From Inia geoffrensis (lineage: Eukaryota > Chordata > Mammalia > Artiodactyla > Iniidae), in assembly GCA_036417435.1 (NCBI GenBank), contig CM070900.1:116142315-116206314 (forward strand): DNA of 64,000 bases, written 5' to 3'. Of this stretch, positions 23,642-34,800 are shown one piece after another. Positions within the stretch are counted from its first letter, which is position 1; each line of letters starts with the position of its first letter. The notes beneath the pieces are model-generated. The model made no database searches. It was not told the DNA's origin and saw only the letters and a program-made list of their open reading frames with translations. A program made the translations under genes and the position numbers.

Positions 23642-24047
23642 CTGTATCGTTATTTTCCATTGGCTCCCTCCTATTCATTCTTCATCCTCTCTACCCTGTT
23701 CTGAGCCCCAGGAGGATAACCCCTACACAATGCACCACCTGGATTCCCATGCCCACTGGGTTTGGCCAATGGGAGGCCTTGAGAGAAGACAGGTAGACAG
23801 AAGGAGAGAGATCAGAGTATTTTTTCCTAAGTCTTTTTCTGTTTGGGAATCACATCTTTAGCAGTAGTTTTGTCCCTACAGTTCTGGCCAGGAGGCTAAA
23901 TGGATTCCAGATGTTACTAATTTCTGGCCACCTTCTCCTTAACACTGGGTCTGTTGTATTAACCTTGCTCACACTTTAACAAGATATCCCTTCAATTAAG
24001 TCTTTTCATTTGAATCATTTTTTTTTTCTGGAACCCTAATCAATATA
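23642..24047 (+). repeat. Old repeat inserted in MER5A (L1M-like 3' UTR)
   Basis: The core 'gggtttggccaatgggaggc', a purine-rich 'gacagaaggagagagatcag' phrase, and a far end reading 'ttcaattaagtcttttcatt' with 'ctggaaccctaatcaat' recur at 40500-40945. This suggests one family, perhaps an old L1 3' UTR. The open frames at 23461-23796 and 23553-23861 span repeat junctions. Confidence 0.55.
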
Positions 24048-24059
24048 TGTGAAGAGATT

Positions 24060-24170
24060 CTTTTTTTTTTTTTTAAATACAAGGCTCAGACCTCACTCCA
24101 GACCAGTAGAATGAGAAACCCTGGGTGTGGGTCCCAGGTAGAAGTACTGTATAAAAGCTCCTCCTTGTAG
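24060..24170 (+). mobile_element. MER5A-type hAT transposon, right piece
   Basis: After a T14 run come 'aaatacaaggctcagacctc', 'actccagaccagtagaatga', 'gggtgtgggtcccaggta' and 'aaaagctcctccttg', the rest of MER5A in the same orientation and order as the left piece. The far terminal inverted repeat is not preserved. Confidence 0.7.
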
Positions 24171-26192
24171 GTTATAAAACTCAAACATATTGTATCCCAT
24201 TCAAGGCTATGTGTTATTTGATACCAACCAATCTTTTCATCCAAGCAGATATTACAGGAAAAAAAAAAAAATCTCTCACAACAAAACTTGGCTTAGGTGA
24301 TAATTTTGCCAATAGGCTAATTTAAAGAAACAGGCAAAAATCATAAACAAATATAAATAAATATAACACAAATTGGACTTACATGCTAAAAAACACTGTT
24401 TCCCAAATGGAGCAATAACCAGAGTCAGGAGGAATTATTGCAGCACAAACTGGAAAGAGGTGATTTTAAAGTTAATGAAATATATTAAAAAGGGGAGATC
24501 TTTCAAGCTATCGTATACTGCTTATGTGTCTCATACTCTTGAAATGCGACGTCTCAAAACATCATTTTCACAATATTTCAGTCAAGTGTGTTTCTCTTTT
24601 CATTTGATCAGTTATTAAGAAGTCTCACGTATGACCTGCATATTCTTTCACCTGCCTTGATTACCATTGGTTTATATGCTAACAAGCAGAGAATTGGACC
24701 AATGAGTTTGTAGTCAGGGTGAAAGGAAGAGATACCACCTTTCTTCAATTACACAGAGACTGGTGATGTTTGGGATGAACACGTGGTAGTTAGTGCCTTT
24801 AGTTATTTACAGATCTAGGATTCTAGGATGCTTTTAAGTCTTGATTGTCTGACAGATAACTTCTTCCCCTGTGCCTATCATAAAGGCCTGTTTCAACTCC
24901 TCTGATCTCAGCTGGGCAGCCACTGTTAACTGCTGTTGGGAAGCGGTTTCAAATCAGCAGGTCAACCCAATCTTTTGAAGACAGGGCCATTTATTCAATA
25001 GTTAGAGTGCCAACCACAAGCAACCAGAGCAGCATAAATTTGATGTCTGGAGCTGGTCACTAAAACAGGCTTTTTACTGGATGTGGTCTTTAGTTGAGTC
25101 AGTAACATCACAGATAAAATGAAATGATAAATGTGCCTTCGTGGCAGTTGTATAATTTATTTACTCCAAATCTATATACAGAATAGTTGCTTGAGGAATG
25201 AATGTTTTATTGCAATTTGTTCTGGCACCATTGTCTCTATCTGTGTTTGGTTTAGGGTGGGGCAGAGAATATGATGGTGTTGACAGCTATGAGTAATTTA
25301 CCTGGAGCCCAGCAACTAATATTACCATTGGTTTTTATTGTTCACAAACATAACAGATTTGGATGAAGAACTCTGTTACTTTAATTTCAATGCCTAAAAG
25401 AAGAGGCAAATGGACGTCAGTTTTAGTTAACAGTATTTTGCCAGAAGAACTAAATTGTTCCAGTTAGTGACATATTTTCTAGGGAGGTCAGCTCTTCCAT
25501 AAAGAAGAACAAGGTTGTAATGTTTGATTAATTAGGCCTGAAATTTTTAACCTTAGCCAGTTTGGTCAAGTGTAAGAATGTAAAACACTTCTCAGGAAAA
25601 GAATTATTTGATTCATAGAGAATTTTCCTCCACCATGAAACTTGTAGTTTTATGTTTATCAGAATGTATTAAGTTGTCATTAGTACTGGACAGTGAATCA
25701 AGTGGTAACTTTGAGGTGTCTAAAATATTCTAAGACTTTCGTTCCTCTGGCTGTAGTCAGATGTGAAAAAACTGTTCTCTCTTCAATCAGTTCCAAGGTC
25801 CAAACTCCTCAGTGTTTAAGCAAGGTTGTGTCCTGTGGAAGGTATTTCTTCATGCTAGACTTACTATTCATTACACAGGAAGATTACAAAACCGTGTAAA
25901 TGAGCAGTGAAAGGAAACCCAAAAAAAGCCTTTCCCAGTCAGTCAGAATGTGTGTTTATACTGTAATCAAGACACTTGAGTCGCCTTAGAATAAAACAAA
26001 ATCTCAGCAGGTATTGAGGGTCTTGGAAGGGATTGCGTGACTATGTCATTAGAAAACCATATATTTTTTTTCCAGTCTTTGAATTCTCTAACAAAAAAAA
26101 AAAAAAAAAAAAAATGTCTTTTGGCAGAGAGGAGAATGGTATGTCTTCTAAACACTAAAAAATTCTCTCAGAGGCCTTTCCAAGATGTTTTG
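24171..26192. other. Repeat-poor DNA with an isolated A22 tract
   Basis: About 2 kb with no recognised gene. A pure A22 tract lies at 26093-26114 without a retroelement body. Open frames here have no recognisable signature. Confidence 0.5.
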
Positions 26193-26432
26193 GACGGCTC
26201 TCTGCCTCTCACTCTCTGGCAGCCCGCTCCTCCATCAGTGTTTGCAGAAGGTCAATAAAGCCCGTGCAGGCGGGCACCGTGGAGTGCATGTGTGAGAAAA
26301 TCTGCTGTGTTGCGGTAAACGCAGTGTCCGCAGATTCATCAGGAATGCATTTGTTCCTGGAAGTGCTAGCTATTCCGGTAACTGGCTGCCGCCAATGTTT
26401 TTAACCATATCCTCCACTTTTACGCAGACGTT
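26193..26432. promoter_or_regulatory. CpG-retaining patch in non-repeat DNA (candidate regulatory)
   Basis: Counting by eye gives 12 CpG in about 240 bases, against near absence in comparable single-copy stretches. The GC content is visibly raised. No start codon context, TATA box or splice pattern points to a gene. The call as regulatory is inference only. Confidence 0.3.
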
Positions 26433-26792
26433 ACAGGGCAGAAAACCAGTCTTCTGTTCTCACTGCCTGCATCAATTTGTAGTTTGTTACTTGATCAGCT
26501 CGTTTTACCTTTCGTCTGGTGTAAAGGGCAGTCTGGGACACTGCAGTTATGTCTGGGGCCTTCTTATTAGACTTTATGATGAAAAGGGGCTCTCTAGGGT
26601 AAGGAAAACTTTGAATCTACTTATTCGGCTCTAAAGAAAATAACGGGCGTAAGGAAGAGCTGAAAAATTGTAGGCAGTGTGAAAATCGGAGGAAAATAAC
26701 TTCTGCCTTCCAGATTTTCTCATACATAACAATAGGAAAAAATTATATTTTGTGATTTCACTAACACGTTAGTAATTATTTTATTAAGAATT

Positions 26793-26967
26793 CTTTCGAG
26801 AACAGACTTGTGGCTGCCAAGGGGGAGGGGGAATGGGGGAGGGATGGATTGGGAGTTTGGGATTAGCAAATGCAAGCTATTATATATAACTGAATCACTT
26901 TGCTGTACACCAGGAACTAACACAACATTGTAAATCAACTATACTTCAGTAAAATAAATCTTTTACA
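26793..26967 (+). mobile_element. L1 3' UTR, 5' truncated
   Basis: It begins near 'cgagaacagacttgtggctg', has the G-rich block 'gccaagggggagggggaatg', and then 'tgaatcactttgctgtacac' and 'ttgtaaatcaactatacttc', ending 'agtaaaataaat'. Same end as the 16411 element. No convincing target-site duplication was seen. Confidence 0.92.
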
Positions 26968-28189
26968 AAATACTTCTTTGTTTCTCTCTCTGAGAAAATG
27001 AAAAAAATACCTCCATTCTTTCTAAGCGACACTTTTGTAAGCTAGCCCTTCTGAATGTCAGTGGTACTAATATTGCTTGGAATCTATAAGGAGAAATTGG
27101 AAAAGGCAAAATGAAGTGGTGTGCTAAAAGGCCAGTAGTATCGTGTGGGCATACACAGCAAAACAAACATTGCTACTTTTAACCTGATCTGACTGCCAAG
27201 ATGAGAGGAGAAAACACTAAATAAAAATATTTTCTCCTTCTCTGAGGACAGCTCTGGTCTGGCTTTCTTGAAGTAATGTCACTGTAAGGGGGTGACAACA
27301 CTGAACTTCCTGTGATAACAGTATCTGACACAACATGGCTTCAGCTGACTTGTAACCGGCGTGTTAGAACGCATGAGAAGTGCGAGGCCCTTCCATCACG
27401 AAAGAAACACATCTGTCCAGGAAATACACTTCGCCATGCCAAAATGCTTTTAGTGCATCTGGCCCCTGAGTGCCCTCTCAAGCTACAATTCCCTGTCAGC
27501 AAGTACCTTGTAATTCCTTTCCTTTCATGTTGATGAAAGTCTTGATCTATTATGCCAATATTGCATACTTTCCACAGTCTCCCAGAAACTGTTGCCCAGC
27601 CATGTGCGCGCGAGATCATGCTCTGCTACTTAGACAACGAGTCTCAGCGAACAGCGTCGGCCTTCGCAGAAAAGCAGTAGCTAGATGGTCAGACTTTCTA
27701 ATATGGCACAAGTTCCACTTCGGGAAAGAAATGAAGGAGGGAAAAAAAAGGACAATGGTGAGATGAGACACTAGAGAAGATAACGCCCTGCTTTTAGAGG
27801 GAGCCAAGAGGAGTGAGTCAGGAGGGATCTGACTTGCTTCATCCTCCAACCTAGTGGGTTCTGACTGTATCCAGTGAGTTTGGGTTAGGATGAGTCAGAG
27901 CTGGAAATCCCCCTGGGGTTTCATGTCCATTAGCAGTAGGAACAGAGCCTCAGAATGAAGGCTGGATAACCCCTACCCCCATTCTTGAGAAAATCACAGG
28001 AGCCCAGGTTTTCTCTATGTTTTAAGTTACTCAGGCATTCAGAAGTCATCGCATTCACACTCCCTCTGAAGAGCAAACTGAATTCTTAAATTCAGGAGTT
28101 TTGGGCTTAGCACAATCCAAGAAGATTCACAGGAAGGGACCAGGTTAGAGCAATTCTGCACTGCACTGATGTTTACACCCACCATAGCG
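26968..28189. other. Repeat-free DNA with a second CpG-retaining patch
   Basis: No gene recognised. Bases 27356-27680 hold about 14 CpG, including 'gtgcgcgcgag' at 27604-27614, in sequence with no SINE. Open frames on both strands across it (27341-27619, 27470-27766, 27616-27849) look unlike known proteins. Confidence 0.5.
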
Positions 28190-28325
28190 TCAGAGAGGTG
28201 AGGAAACCGATTCAGAGGTTGAACAACTTGCCAGAGGCCAGAGAACTACTAGGTGGCAGAGCAGTGATTCAAACCAGGCAGCCTGGCTCCGAGTCCATGC
28301 CCCTAATCACCGCACTCTCACATTC
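28190..28325 (-). mobile_element. MIR SINE, antisense
   Basis: Well preserved for MIR: 'gaggtgaggaaaccgattca', 'gaacaacttgccagaggcca', 'ctactaggtggcagagcagt', 'attcaaaccaggcagcctgg' and 'ctaatcaccgcactctca'. Confidence 0.92.
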
Positions 28326-29539
28326 CATGATCATTAAACACAAACAGAAACACTGTTGGTTAAATGACCACTAAGGTCACAGTACACTGATGATAAAAGC
28401 AAGAAGACAATCCATCCACTTCTGAACCCCTGACCACTTGTGGCTAAGCCTCTGAAACACAGCCAAAGGAGAGCTGAGAAATGTCCGTCAGCTCCTCTAC
28501 AGCCCAAGCTACCCTGGACAAAATCCAGCCCTTCGAATGTGGCTTTTTTTAGGTTAATTATTTAATCTTTTGCTCTTCAACTATTCCGTGAAAAGTCTCA
28601 CATTCCAAATTCCCTGAATTGATATCTCAGATCCTATATTTTATGTGCAGGAGTGACTCAAAAGGAAGACAGTATCTTTGAAGGCAGCACTAAAGTTTCA
28701 TCAACACTTTTCTTTCCTGATAAGACGACACACTGAAAAAACCTGCTTTATTACAGAAGTCCTCAACAGTTGCAAAAGTTTCAAGTATAGTCCTCAGTGG
28801 ATGTTTCTCAATGAATAAAACAGGATTTGCAATAGACCTTTTAGCCTCCATACCCCAGGCATCGTGAGAGGAGGATAATAAATCCCGCGGCATAGGTGCA
28901 GTTCAGATTTCCAACTCCATATTCATATGATTGTTTAATATTTATTGACAAGCAGTATTTGTTGGAGGCCCAAGTCAGCCAAACATTTAAAATAATTTCC
29001 CTCAGTAGAAACTCTGGTTTGTAAAAATAACTTGGCAAAATAATTTATAAGTGATGTTCTTAAGTGATCAACATGCCATCCAAGGAAATGCTGAAGTTGG
29101 GTGTGCTATTTTAAAGAAGGAGCACACAAAAGTTTCCAATACAATTTATTATGAGACGAAGTCATAGGTGGAAAAAAATCCTTAATATTATTCTTCAGGT
29201 AGATATAACAGGTAGCAGAGCACTCCATTTAAAACATGTCACTGCAGGAGTGACTTAATTATCCATTTTGGCATCTGAATTGTGTGTTCAAGCTCTGTAA
29301 CCTTTTGATTAAAAAGAAACAAACAAAAATCCTTCAATTTACACAGTAGTTTGGGGGCTGTTTTTAACAGTCAGGAAAAGGAAGCCAACTGAAGAATTAA
29401 GTAACCATAAAGTAAGATGTGTCCCCTTTTCTCCTTGATGTGACTCTAATTCTTTTATCTATTTATTTCAAATATGCATAAACACATAAGTAACTAAATA
29501 TGCAGTTACATAATCTGTAGCGATACAGACTGACTTCTA
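28326..29539. other. Single-copy DNA
   Basis: About 1.2 kb without a recognised gene, RNA or repeat. Confidence 0.5.
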
Positions 29540-30290
29540 ACCAGGGTACTATTTCAGGCACTACAGGCTGAATAAGACGGAATCCCGGACCTTAAGAAAT
29601 GTACAGCTTAGAGGGAAGAATAAGAGATGTATAAGAATAACTCCTATAAAAGGACTATGTGATTATTAACAGCTGATAATGTCAACAATAGATCTGAAGA
29701 ATTCAAAAGAAGGAGCTTTCTCATCTACTTCAAGACATCCAAATGCTTCAAGGAGAGAATGCATCTGAGAAGGGCTTTGAGCGATGAATGGGTAGCTCAA
29801 AATGGGCTTGGATAGAGGTCCCAGAAAGTAGAAAAATAGGCCAAGGCTTGTACATGAGAAAGAAACAATCCAAAAGCCAAAAATTAAGCATGGCATCGAT
29901 AGGAAAAACAGGGGAGAGACAAGTTTAATGGGAGTACAGTACCTTAAAAGGTTAAGGCAAGAAAAGTAAATTTAAACATCACGATGAAGAGTTAGCTTGG
30001 ATTTCATCTCCGATCTTAAAAGACCTCTTGAAGAGGGTCATTGGGTAACTGGAGTTACCCTTTTTGCAGGTATGTCAAGCAGTGATTTGAAAGATGGATA
30101 AACTAGAAGAAAGACTAGAGACCGCAAAGCCCGATCAGAAGCACATGAACGTGTGTTAAACTGGGGTAATATGATGAACCCTCAGGGCCTAGAAAGGCAA
30201 CAGGAGGAACGGAGGGGGAGAGAGGATTTGCAATTCACTGCCGAGGAAGAATTTCGAGAATTTATCAACTGATTAGATTTTCAACCTGGG
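29540..30290 (-). mobile_element. L2 LINE, antisense, divergent
   Basis: Blocks in L2-antisense order: 'actatttcaggcactacagg', 'ggaccttaagaaatgtacag', 'gaagggctttgagcgatgaa', 'gcttggatttcatctc', 'gcagtgatttgaaagatgga'. Substitutions are many, so the inner boundary near 30060 and the outer end are uncertain. Confidence 0.6.
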
Positions 30291-32132
30291 TTAAGGACAA
30301 TGAATTCTTAAAACGTTTTTAAGCCTCGATGAGTAGAAGGAACATCCCAAGGAGAAGTATTGGTGTAAGAAGGTTGACCCTAAGATTAAGCATCTATTTA
30401 TCAGAGGCTGTAGGCAGTTTAGTGTGTGTGAGGCTGTTAAAAGAACCTCTCAAACCCCACCCCCGCCCCAGCTTATTCACCAAAGTAGATATGCAGCTTA
30501 AAATCACCAGAGCAGATGCACTTTCTATGATCAGGACTATTACTAAAAATATCCTCCAGGTTTTTTGTTCCAGATGAAAGTGCTACTTGGGTAAATTTGA
30601 GCTTTCAAGTTGAAGGTGCTACTATTGTTACTTAGATGTGTTCTTATTTGAGAGTGTTACTTCCTGTGGTGTGAGTGTTCCCCTGATAATACTAGCACGT
30701 TCTGCAGCCCCTCACCGATATTGGGGGAAAGTCTCATAGCCAAGATTGACAAGCCTCATGACTTTCCAAGTTAAGGTCAGATAGAGTGCAGCATTTTCTT
30801 GAGCCGCTTTCTTCCAATAGTCTCAACAGAGCAGACTCCTGTGGTCACTTACTGCTATCACTTCTGAGTGATTGACAGCTATGTCGCTCGGTCTGTACTC
30901 TGATTCCAGTTCAGAGCAGTGCAAGTGCTAGTGATCTTGTATCCCACAGACTTGGACTCTAATTCCATTTTAGTTATGCTGGTCACAAACTCATTTAACC
31001 TAGGACGGAGTAATTTCTACTTTAGAAACCTAGGCTTCATCAATCCTACTATAGGAGTTTATTTAGTTGTGTGAATTTAAATTTTTGGCAACTACCAAAA
31101 TGGACATTCAGAAGTAGAGCTACATCCTAGTCTCCCTTCCCTCTTATTATCCATCCTAATTATTAATAACAGTTAAATTTCCCAACTCATCACATTGGTA
31201 ATATATTTGATGATTCCAATGATTGATTCAAAAATATACTCGGGTACCTGTTGCGTTCCAAGCCACACAGCCAGATCTGAGGACTCACCAGAAGTATAAA
31301 GAACAGTTTTATCCTCAAGTGGTTTATTGCCTAGGCAGAGAAACAAAGATGTATGGTTTTTTTGAGAATTTTTTTGTCCACAACTTTGAGACGCTATCTT
31401 ATCCATTAAGTGTTCAGTGAAGCCTTAAGACAATATAGGTTACCTTATAACATAAACTCATGAATGAACTTTCTAATTATTATTTACCTGAGCATTTTTG
31501 ATAGCCTTTAGACTTCTAATGTTTCACGTATTTGCTCTCAGAAATCCCCATAATATTGAATCATCGGTTCCTGGACAGTTGTTTCTGGAGTTTTCATGTT
31601 CCCACTTAAATACAGGGGAATAAATGGTAATAGAGGTATGGGGCAAAGCTGATCAGATATCAAGTGTCTAAAGAAGATATTCCTCTTGGCATGGAGTGAA
31701 TTAGTAGGGTGGTCACGCTCTCTTATTATTTGATTATAAGACAAATAGAGAACTCCTTCTTCAGGAGAAAAAAATTCCTGTTCACAGTTAAAATTGTTAT
31801 GACAAGGATGCGAAACAGCTCAGGCGAAAGAATGGTCATTATGCCCTCTATGAGATCAAAAATAAAATGCACCTAGAACTCTGTCTTAACAAATAATCTA
31901 CTTTCTGGACCTTGTTACTCTGGCTTTTATCTGAATCTAGGAACTCTGAAGTTATTGCGCTCAAAGATCATATTTTTATCATTAATTATTTATCTATAAT
32001 TGATTAACTGCTAATTAATGGGTTTAGTTTAAATAATTATAAAATATAATTTTTCCCCTATTTTACAAAGAATTAGAGCTGAGGCTATTAAATAGTCTGG
32101 GGGTATAATCAGGAAGGGACTTTTTGTTCTCC
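30291..32132. other. Single-copy DNA
   Basis: About 1.8 kb without a recognised gene or repeat. A C-rich 'caaaccccacccccgcccca' lies near 30452-30471. Confidence 0.5.
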
Positions 32133-32144
32133 AACCACTGCCTT

Positions 32145-32255
32145 GTTATTTTTTATTTAATTTCTTTATTTTTTATACAGCAGGTTCTTATTAGTTATGT
32201 TTTATACATATTAGTGTATATATGTCAATCCCAATCTCCCAGTTCATCCCACCAC
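32145..32255 (-). mobile_element. L1 3'-tail fragment, copy A of a tandem pair
   Basis: Antisense L1 3' UTR: T-rich tail, then 'tacagcaggttcttattag', 'tatgtcaatcccaatctccc' and 'agttcatcccaccac'. The sense version appears at 17978-18058. The 12-base word 'aaccactgcctt' precedes and follows it (32133-32144 and 32256-32267). Confidence 0.9.
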
Positions 32256-32267
32256 AACCACTGCCTT

Positions 32268-32377
32268 TTTTTTTCATTTAATTTTATTTTTTTTATATAG
32301 CAGGTTCTTATTAGTCATCAGTTTTATACACATCAGTGTAAACATGTCAATCCCAATCGCCCAATTCATCCCACCAC
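32268..32377 (-). mobile_element. L1 3'-tail fragment, copy B of a tandem pair
   Basis: Same L1 segment as copy A, truncated at the same base ('tcatcccaccac'), about 10% different in the alignable part. The word 'aaccattgcctt' follows at 32378-32389, one base different from the 12-base word before and between the copies. Confidence 0.9.
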
Positions 32378-32494
32378 AACCATTGCCTTTTAATATACCA
32401 TGATAGATCTACTTTCTGTGCTCTTTGATAATAACTTGGGTATAACTTAGATTTCCAATTACTTTCAGTTATAGGAACACTCACATTATGATTT

Positions 32495-32548
32495 ATAGAT
32501 AGATAGATAGATAGATAGACAGACAGATAGATAGATAGTTGATAGATA
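32495..32548. repeat. (TAGA)n microsatellite
   Basis: Tetranucleotide run with two CAGA variants and one 'ttga' interruption. Confidence 0.97.
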
Positions 32549-33009
32549 AAGAGTTATATAGATTTCGGACTTTTAAAAGTCCAGGGTCTACTAAATAAAG
32601 GCTTCAATCTCATATGCAATTCAGGGCTCTTTTCCTCACTCCCTTAAGTACTAGATTGCCTGCAAAGATAATGAAGGTTCATCTTCAGGGCTCTGAACTT
32701 TCAGGGACCTCTTACCAACCTATAATTCTGTATTCTACTCTTTAAAGACAGTTCCCCAAATTGTGTAAGACCCTACAAAACCTAGATTCCCCTATGTTGG
32801 CGATACATGCCTCAAGGACATGTAGGAAGGAGTAGGGGAGCTAGTCTTTGATTGCCCTCTTCTCCCTCACTCAGCTCTACCCCTCACTCCTCCAGCATGA
32901 GAGCAGAAGAGGGGAGCTTACAAGAAAGAAGCACTTAACAGCAACTGCAGGCAGTTTCCTCTTGCCTGTAGATGCCCTCTCTGAGATAAACATGTAACAC
33001 TGGCTCTCT
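32549..33009. other. Unclassified DNA
   Basis: No gene or clear repeat recognised. Confidence 0.4.
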
Positions 33010-33330
33010 CTTGGGGTAGTCTTACCTGACATGGGCAATGCTCTCTCTAGATGACCTCAGAGGACTTCCTACAAACCACCTCTCCTTTAGTTCCTGGGCC
33101 CTGCAGTCCCTACCACAGCCTCTTCTGCACAACTGTCAGGCCAGCCTCCTGGGTGGGGGCCCTTTAGATAGCTCAGGTCTGATCACATGTTACGACATCC
33201 ACTTGGCTCACAAAAATCCTCCACAGCCTTGCCTAACAGCGGAGGTACAGGCTGTGAGACTGCTGCCCTCCCTTTCCTTATCATCTCTCCAACTGCCTCT
33301 TTATCTACTCAGATAATATCAAGGGGCAGA
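33010..33330 (+). repeat. Possible L2 fragment
   Basis: The segment 'caggtctgatcacatgttac' followed by 'cacaaaaatcctccacagcc' resembles the L2 block preceding the usual 'ccattgcc' phrase. The flanks fit less well. The 92-residue frame at 33038-33316 lies in it and is not supported as a gene. Confidence 0.4.
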
Positions 33331-33869
33331 CCACCCAGTCAACTGCATACGCAAATATCCAACCAATAAATGAAATGTCAGTCTCTCTCTCTCTAAAATA
33401 CACCCCACAAGCTCTAAGAGGGATTTCTTTGGAGCCCCTTTCACTTGGCTGAGTGAGGAGACGGTATGCAGTTTCTCCCTGGCTAAAGACTTAAAGACTA
33501 CTTCTGAGGGAGTCTTAGCTACTTGTTTTATTCTTTAGACTATAGTGTTATTTATCAATTATCAGCCTTGAGGTTTTAACTAAAATACTGAGATAATAGG
33601 AAGAGTCTCACTCAAATACTTTTCTAAATGAAAATTTTATTAAAAAGTGTATAAACCTATAAAAAATATATGGCCCAGTGGGGCTCAGCTGGCAGCAGGC
33701 ATGAGGACACACTCAGCCATTCACTGATTAACCCTTCCATGGACACCAGTGCCTGCACCAAACCAGACACTGAGTAACACACATTTCCCGTCCAGGTGGC
33801 TCATCCCAACTACTCCATCGCTTTCTGGTCTCATCTCCTGACGCGAGACTATAAAAGTCTAGAAGGTGG
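33331..33869. other. Unclassified DNA
   Basis: Nothing recognised except a (CT)n-like 'gtctctctctctct' near 33380. Confidence 0.4.
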
Positions 33870-34145
33870 GGCTCTTTGAAACATTGTGCTTTGCTGCCCG
33901 AGTTGATGTAAATGATGCCAGTAACTAAAATTAGAAATATAGAAAAAGGAGTAAGTTGCGGGTGAAAGTGGAGAAGTGTTATTTGTGGGATTGATAATGA
34001 TAATGACCAACACATTATCACGTAGAAAGATGCACAAATAGAATGGTTCATTCCACCATTGAAAAAAAATAGTTTATGGAACATTTTCTGTGCACCAGGT
34101 TCTTTGCTAGATATTACTCTCATATGATTCCTCAATAGCAATCTA
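33870..34145 (-). mobile_element. Probable L2 LINE, antisense, with a terminal piece
   Basis: 'gcccgagttgatgtaaatga', then 'tgccagtaactaaaattaga', fits the L2-antisense phrase about a caller block near the middle of the element. At 34075-34145 'tgtgcaccaggttctttgct' resembles an L2 or MIR end. The 137-residue minus frame at 33728-34141, the longest one not in a clear element, overlaps this and is therefore probably not a gene. Confidence 0.45.
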
Positions 34146-34469
34146 AAACATTATCTGTGGTTAACACACCCACACAACTTGCAACATACAAACTAACACC
34201 ACACTTCATGTATCATCAATTGTAGTCATAGAACTGGATAAGTCAGTGTGCATAATGTATCCCCTTTGGGGACTTCACAAAGTACAGCATTAGGAAATGT
34301 ATACAATACAATGAATCCAAATATACCAGATAACTCATTCTCTGTGATAACTGTGATGACAGATTCATCTGAAGTTCATCTACTGCCAACTAATTTTTCA
34401 AGAAATTTTGTTGAGAACCTACTTAGTAAATTAGACATCAGCTTTTGAAGTACTGTAACTTGGTTCAAA

Positions 34470-34605
34470 TAACTGCATGGAGTGTTATCTCTGTTGCTCA
34501 CCACTGTCTTTCTGGGTTTATACTGTTTGTGGCAATAGTAGGTGCTCATTAAATATTTTCTGATGGAATGAAAGAATGAGTGAATGAATGACTGAATAAA
34601 TGAAC
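34470..34605 (+). mobile_element. L2 LINE 3' end
   Basis: It ends in the L2 signature 'aataggtgctcattaaatat'-like block (34538-34558), followed by 'gaatgagtgaatgaatgact', the GAAT-type terminal repeat of L2. Confidence 0.75.
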
Positions 34606-34684
34606 GATATCTTCTCCCAACCTATTCAGTATCCAGGGCCAACTTGAGGTTTTATTGGTGAAATAGGCAGAGAGGGACCTTAAC

Positions 34685-34800
34685 CATAACTTGTTAAGTA
34701 CGCTTTCTATTTCCTGGCATGGTTACCACTATGCACAGGATTACATATGTATTTCATCTAATTCTCAGCTTCCTCTGAGGTTTGTGACTCTATGTAGCAA
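34685..34800 (-). repeat. Possible MIR fragment, antisense
   Basis: 'cctggcatggttaccactat' and 'tatttcatctaattctcagc' loosely follow MIR antisense order. Weak. Confidence 0.35.

Noticed and set aside
26254..26259. 'aataaa' considered as a polyadenylation signal
   Set aside because: The hexamer is common in AT-rich DNA and no transcript or downstream GT-rich element supports it.
33728..34141. 137-residue frame on the minus strand
   Set aside because: It overlaps probable L2 sequence and shows no domain, signal or conserved motif.
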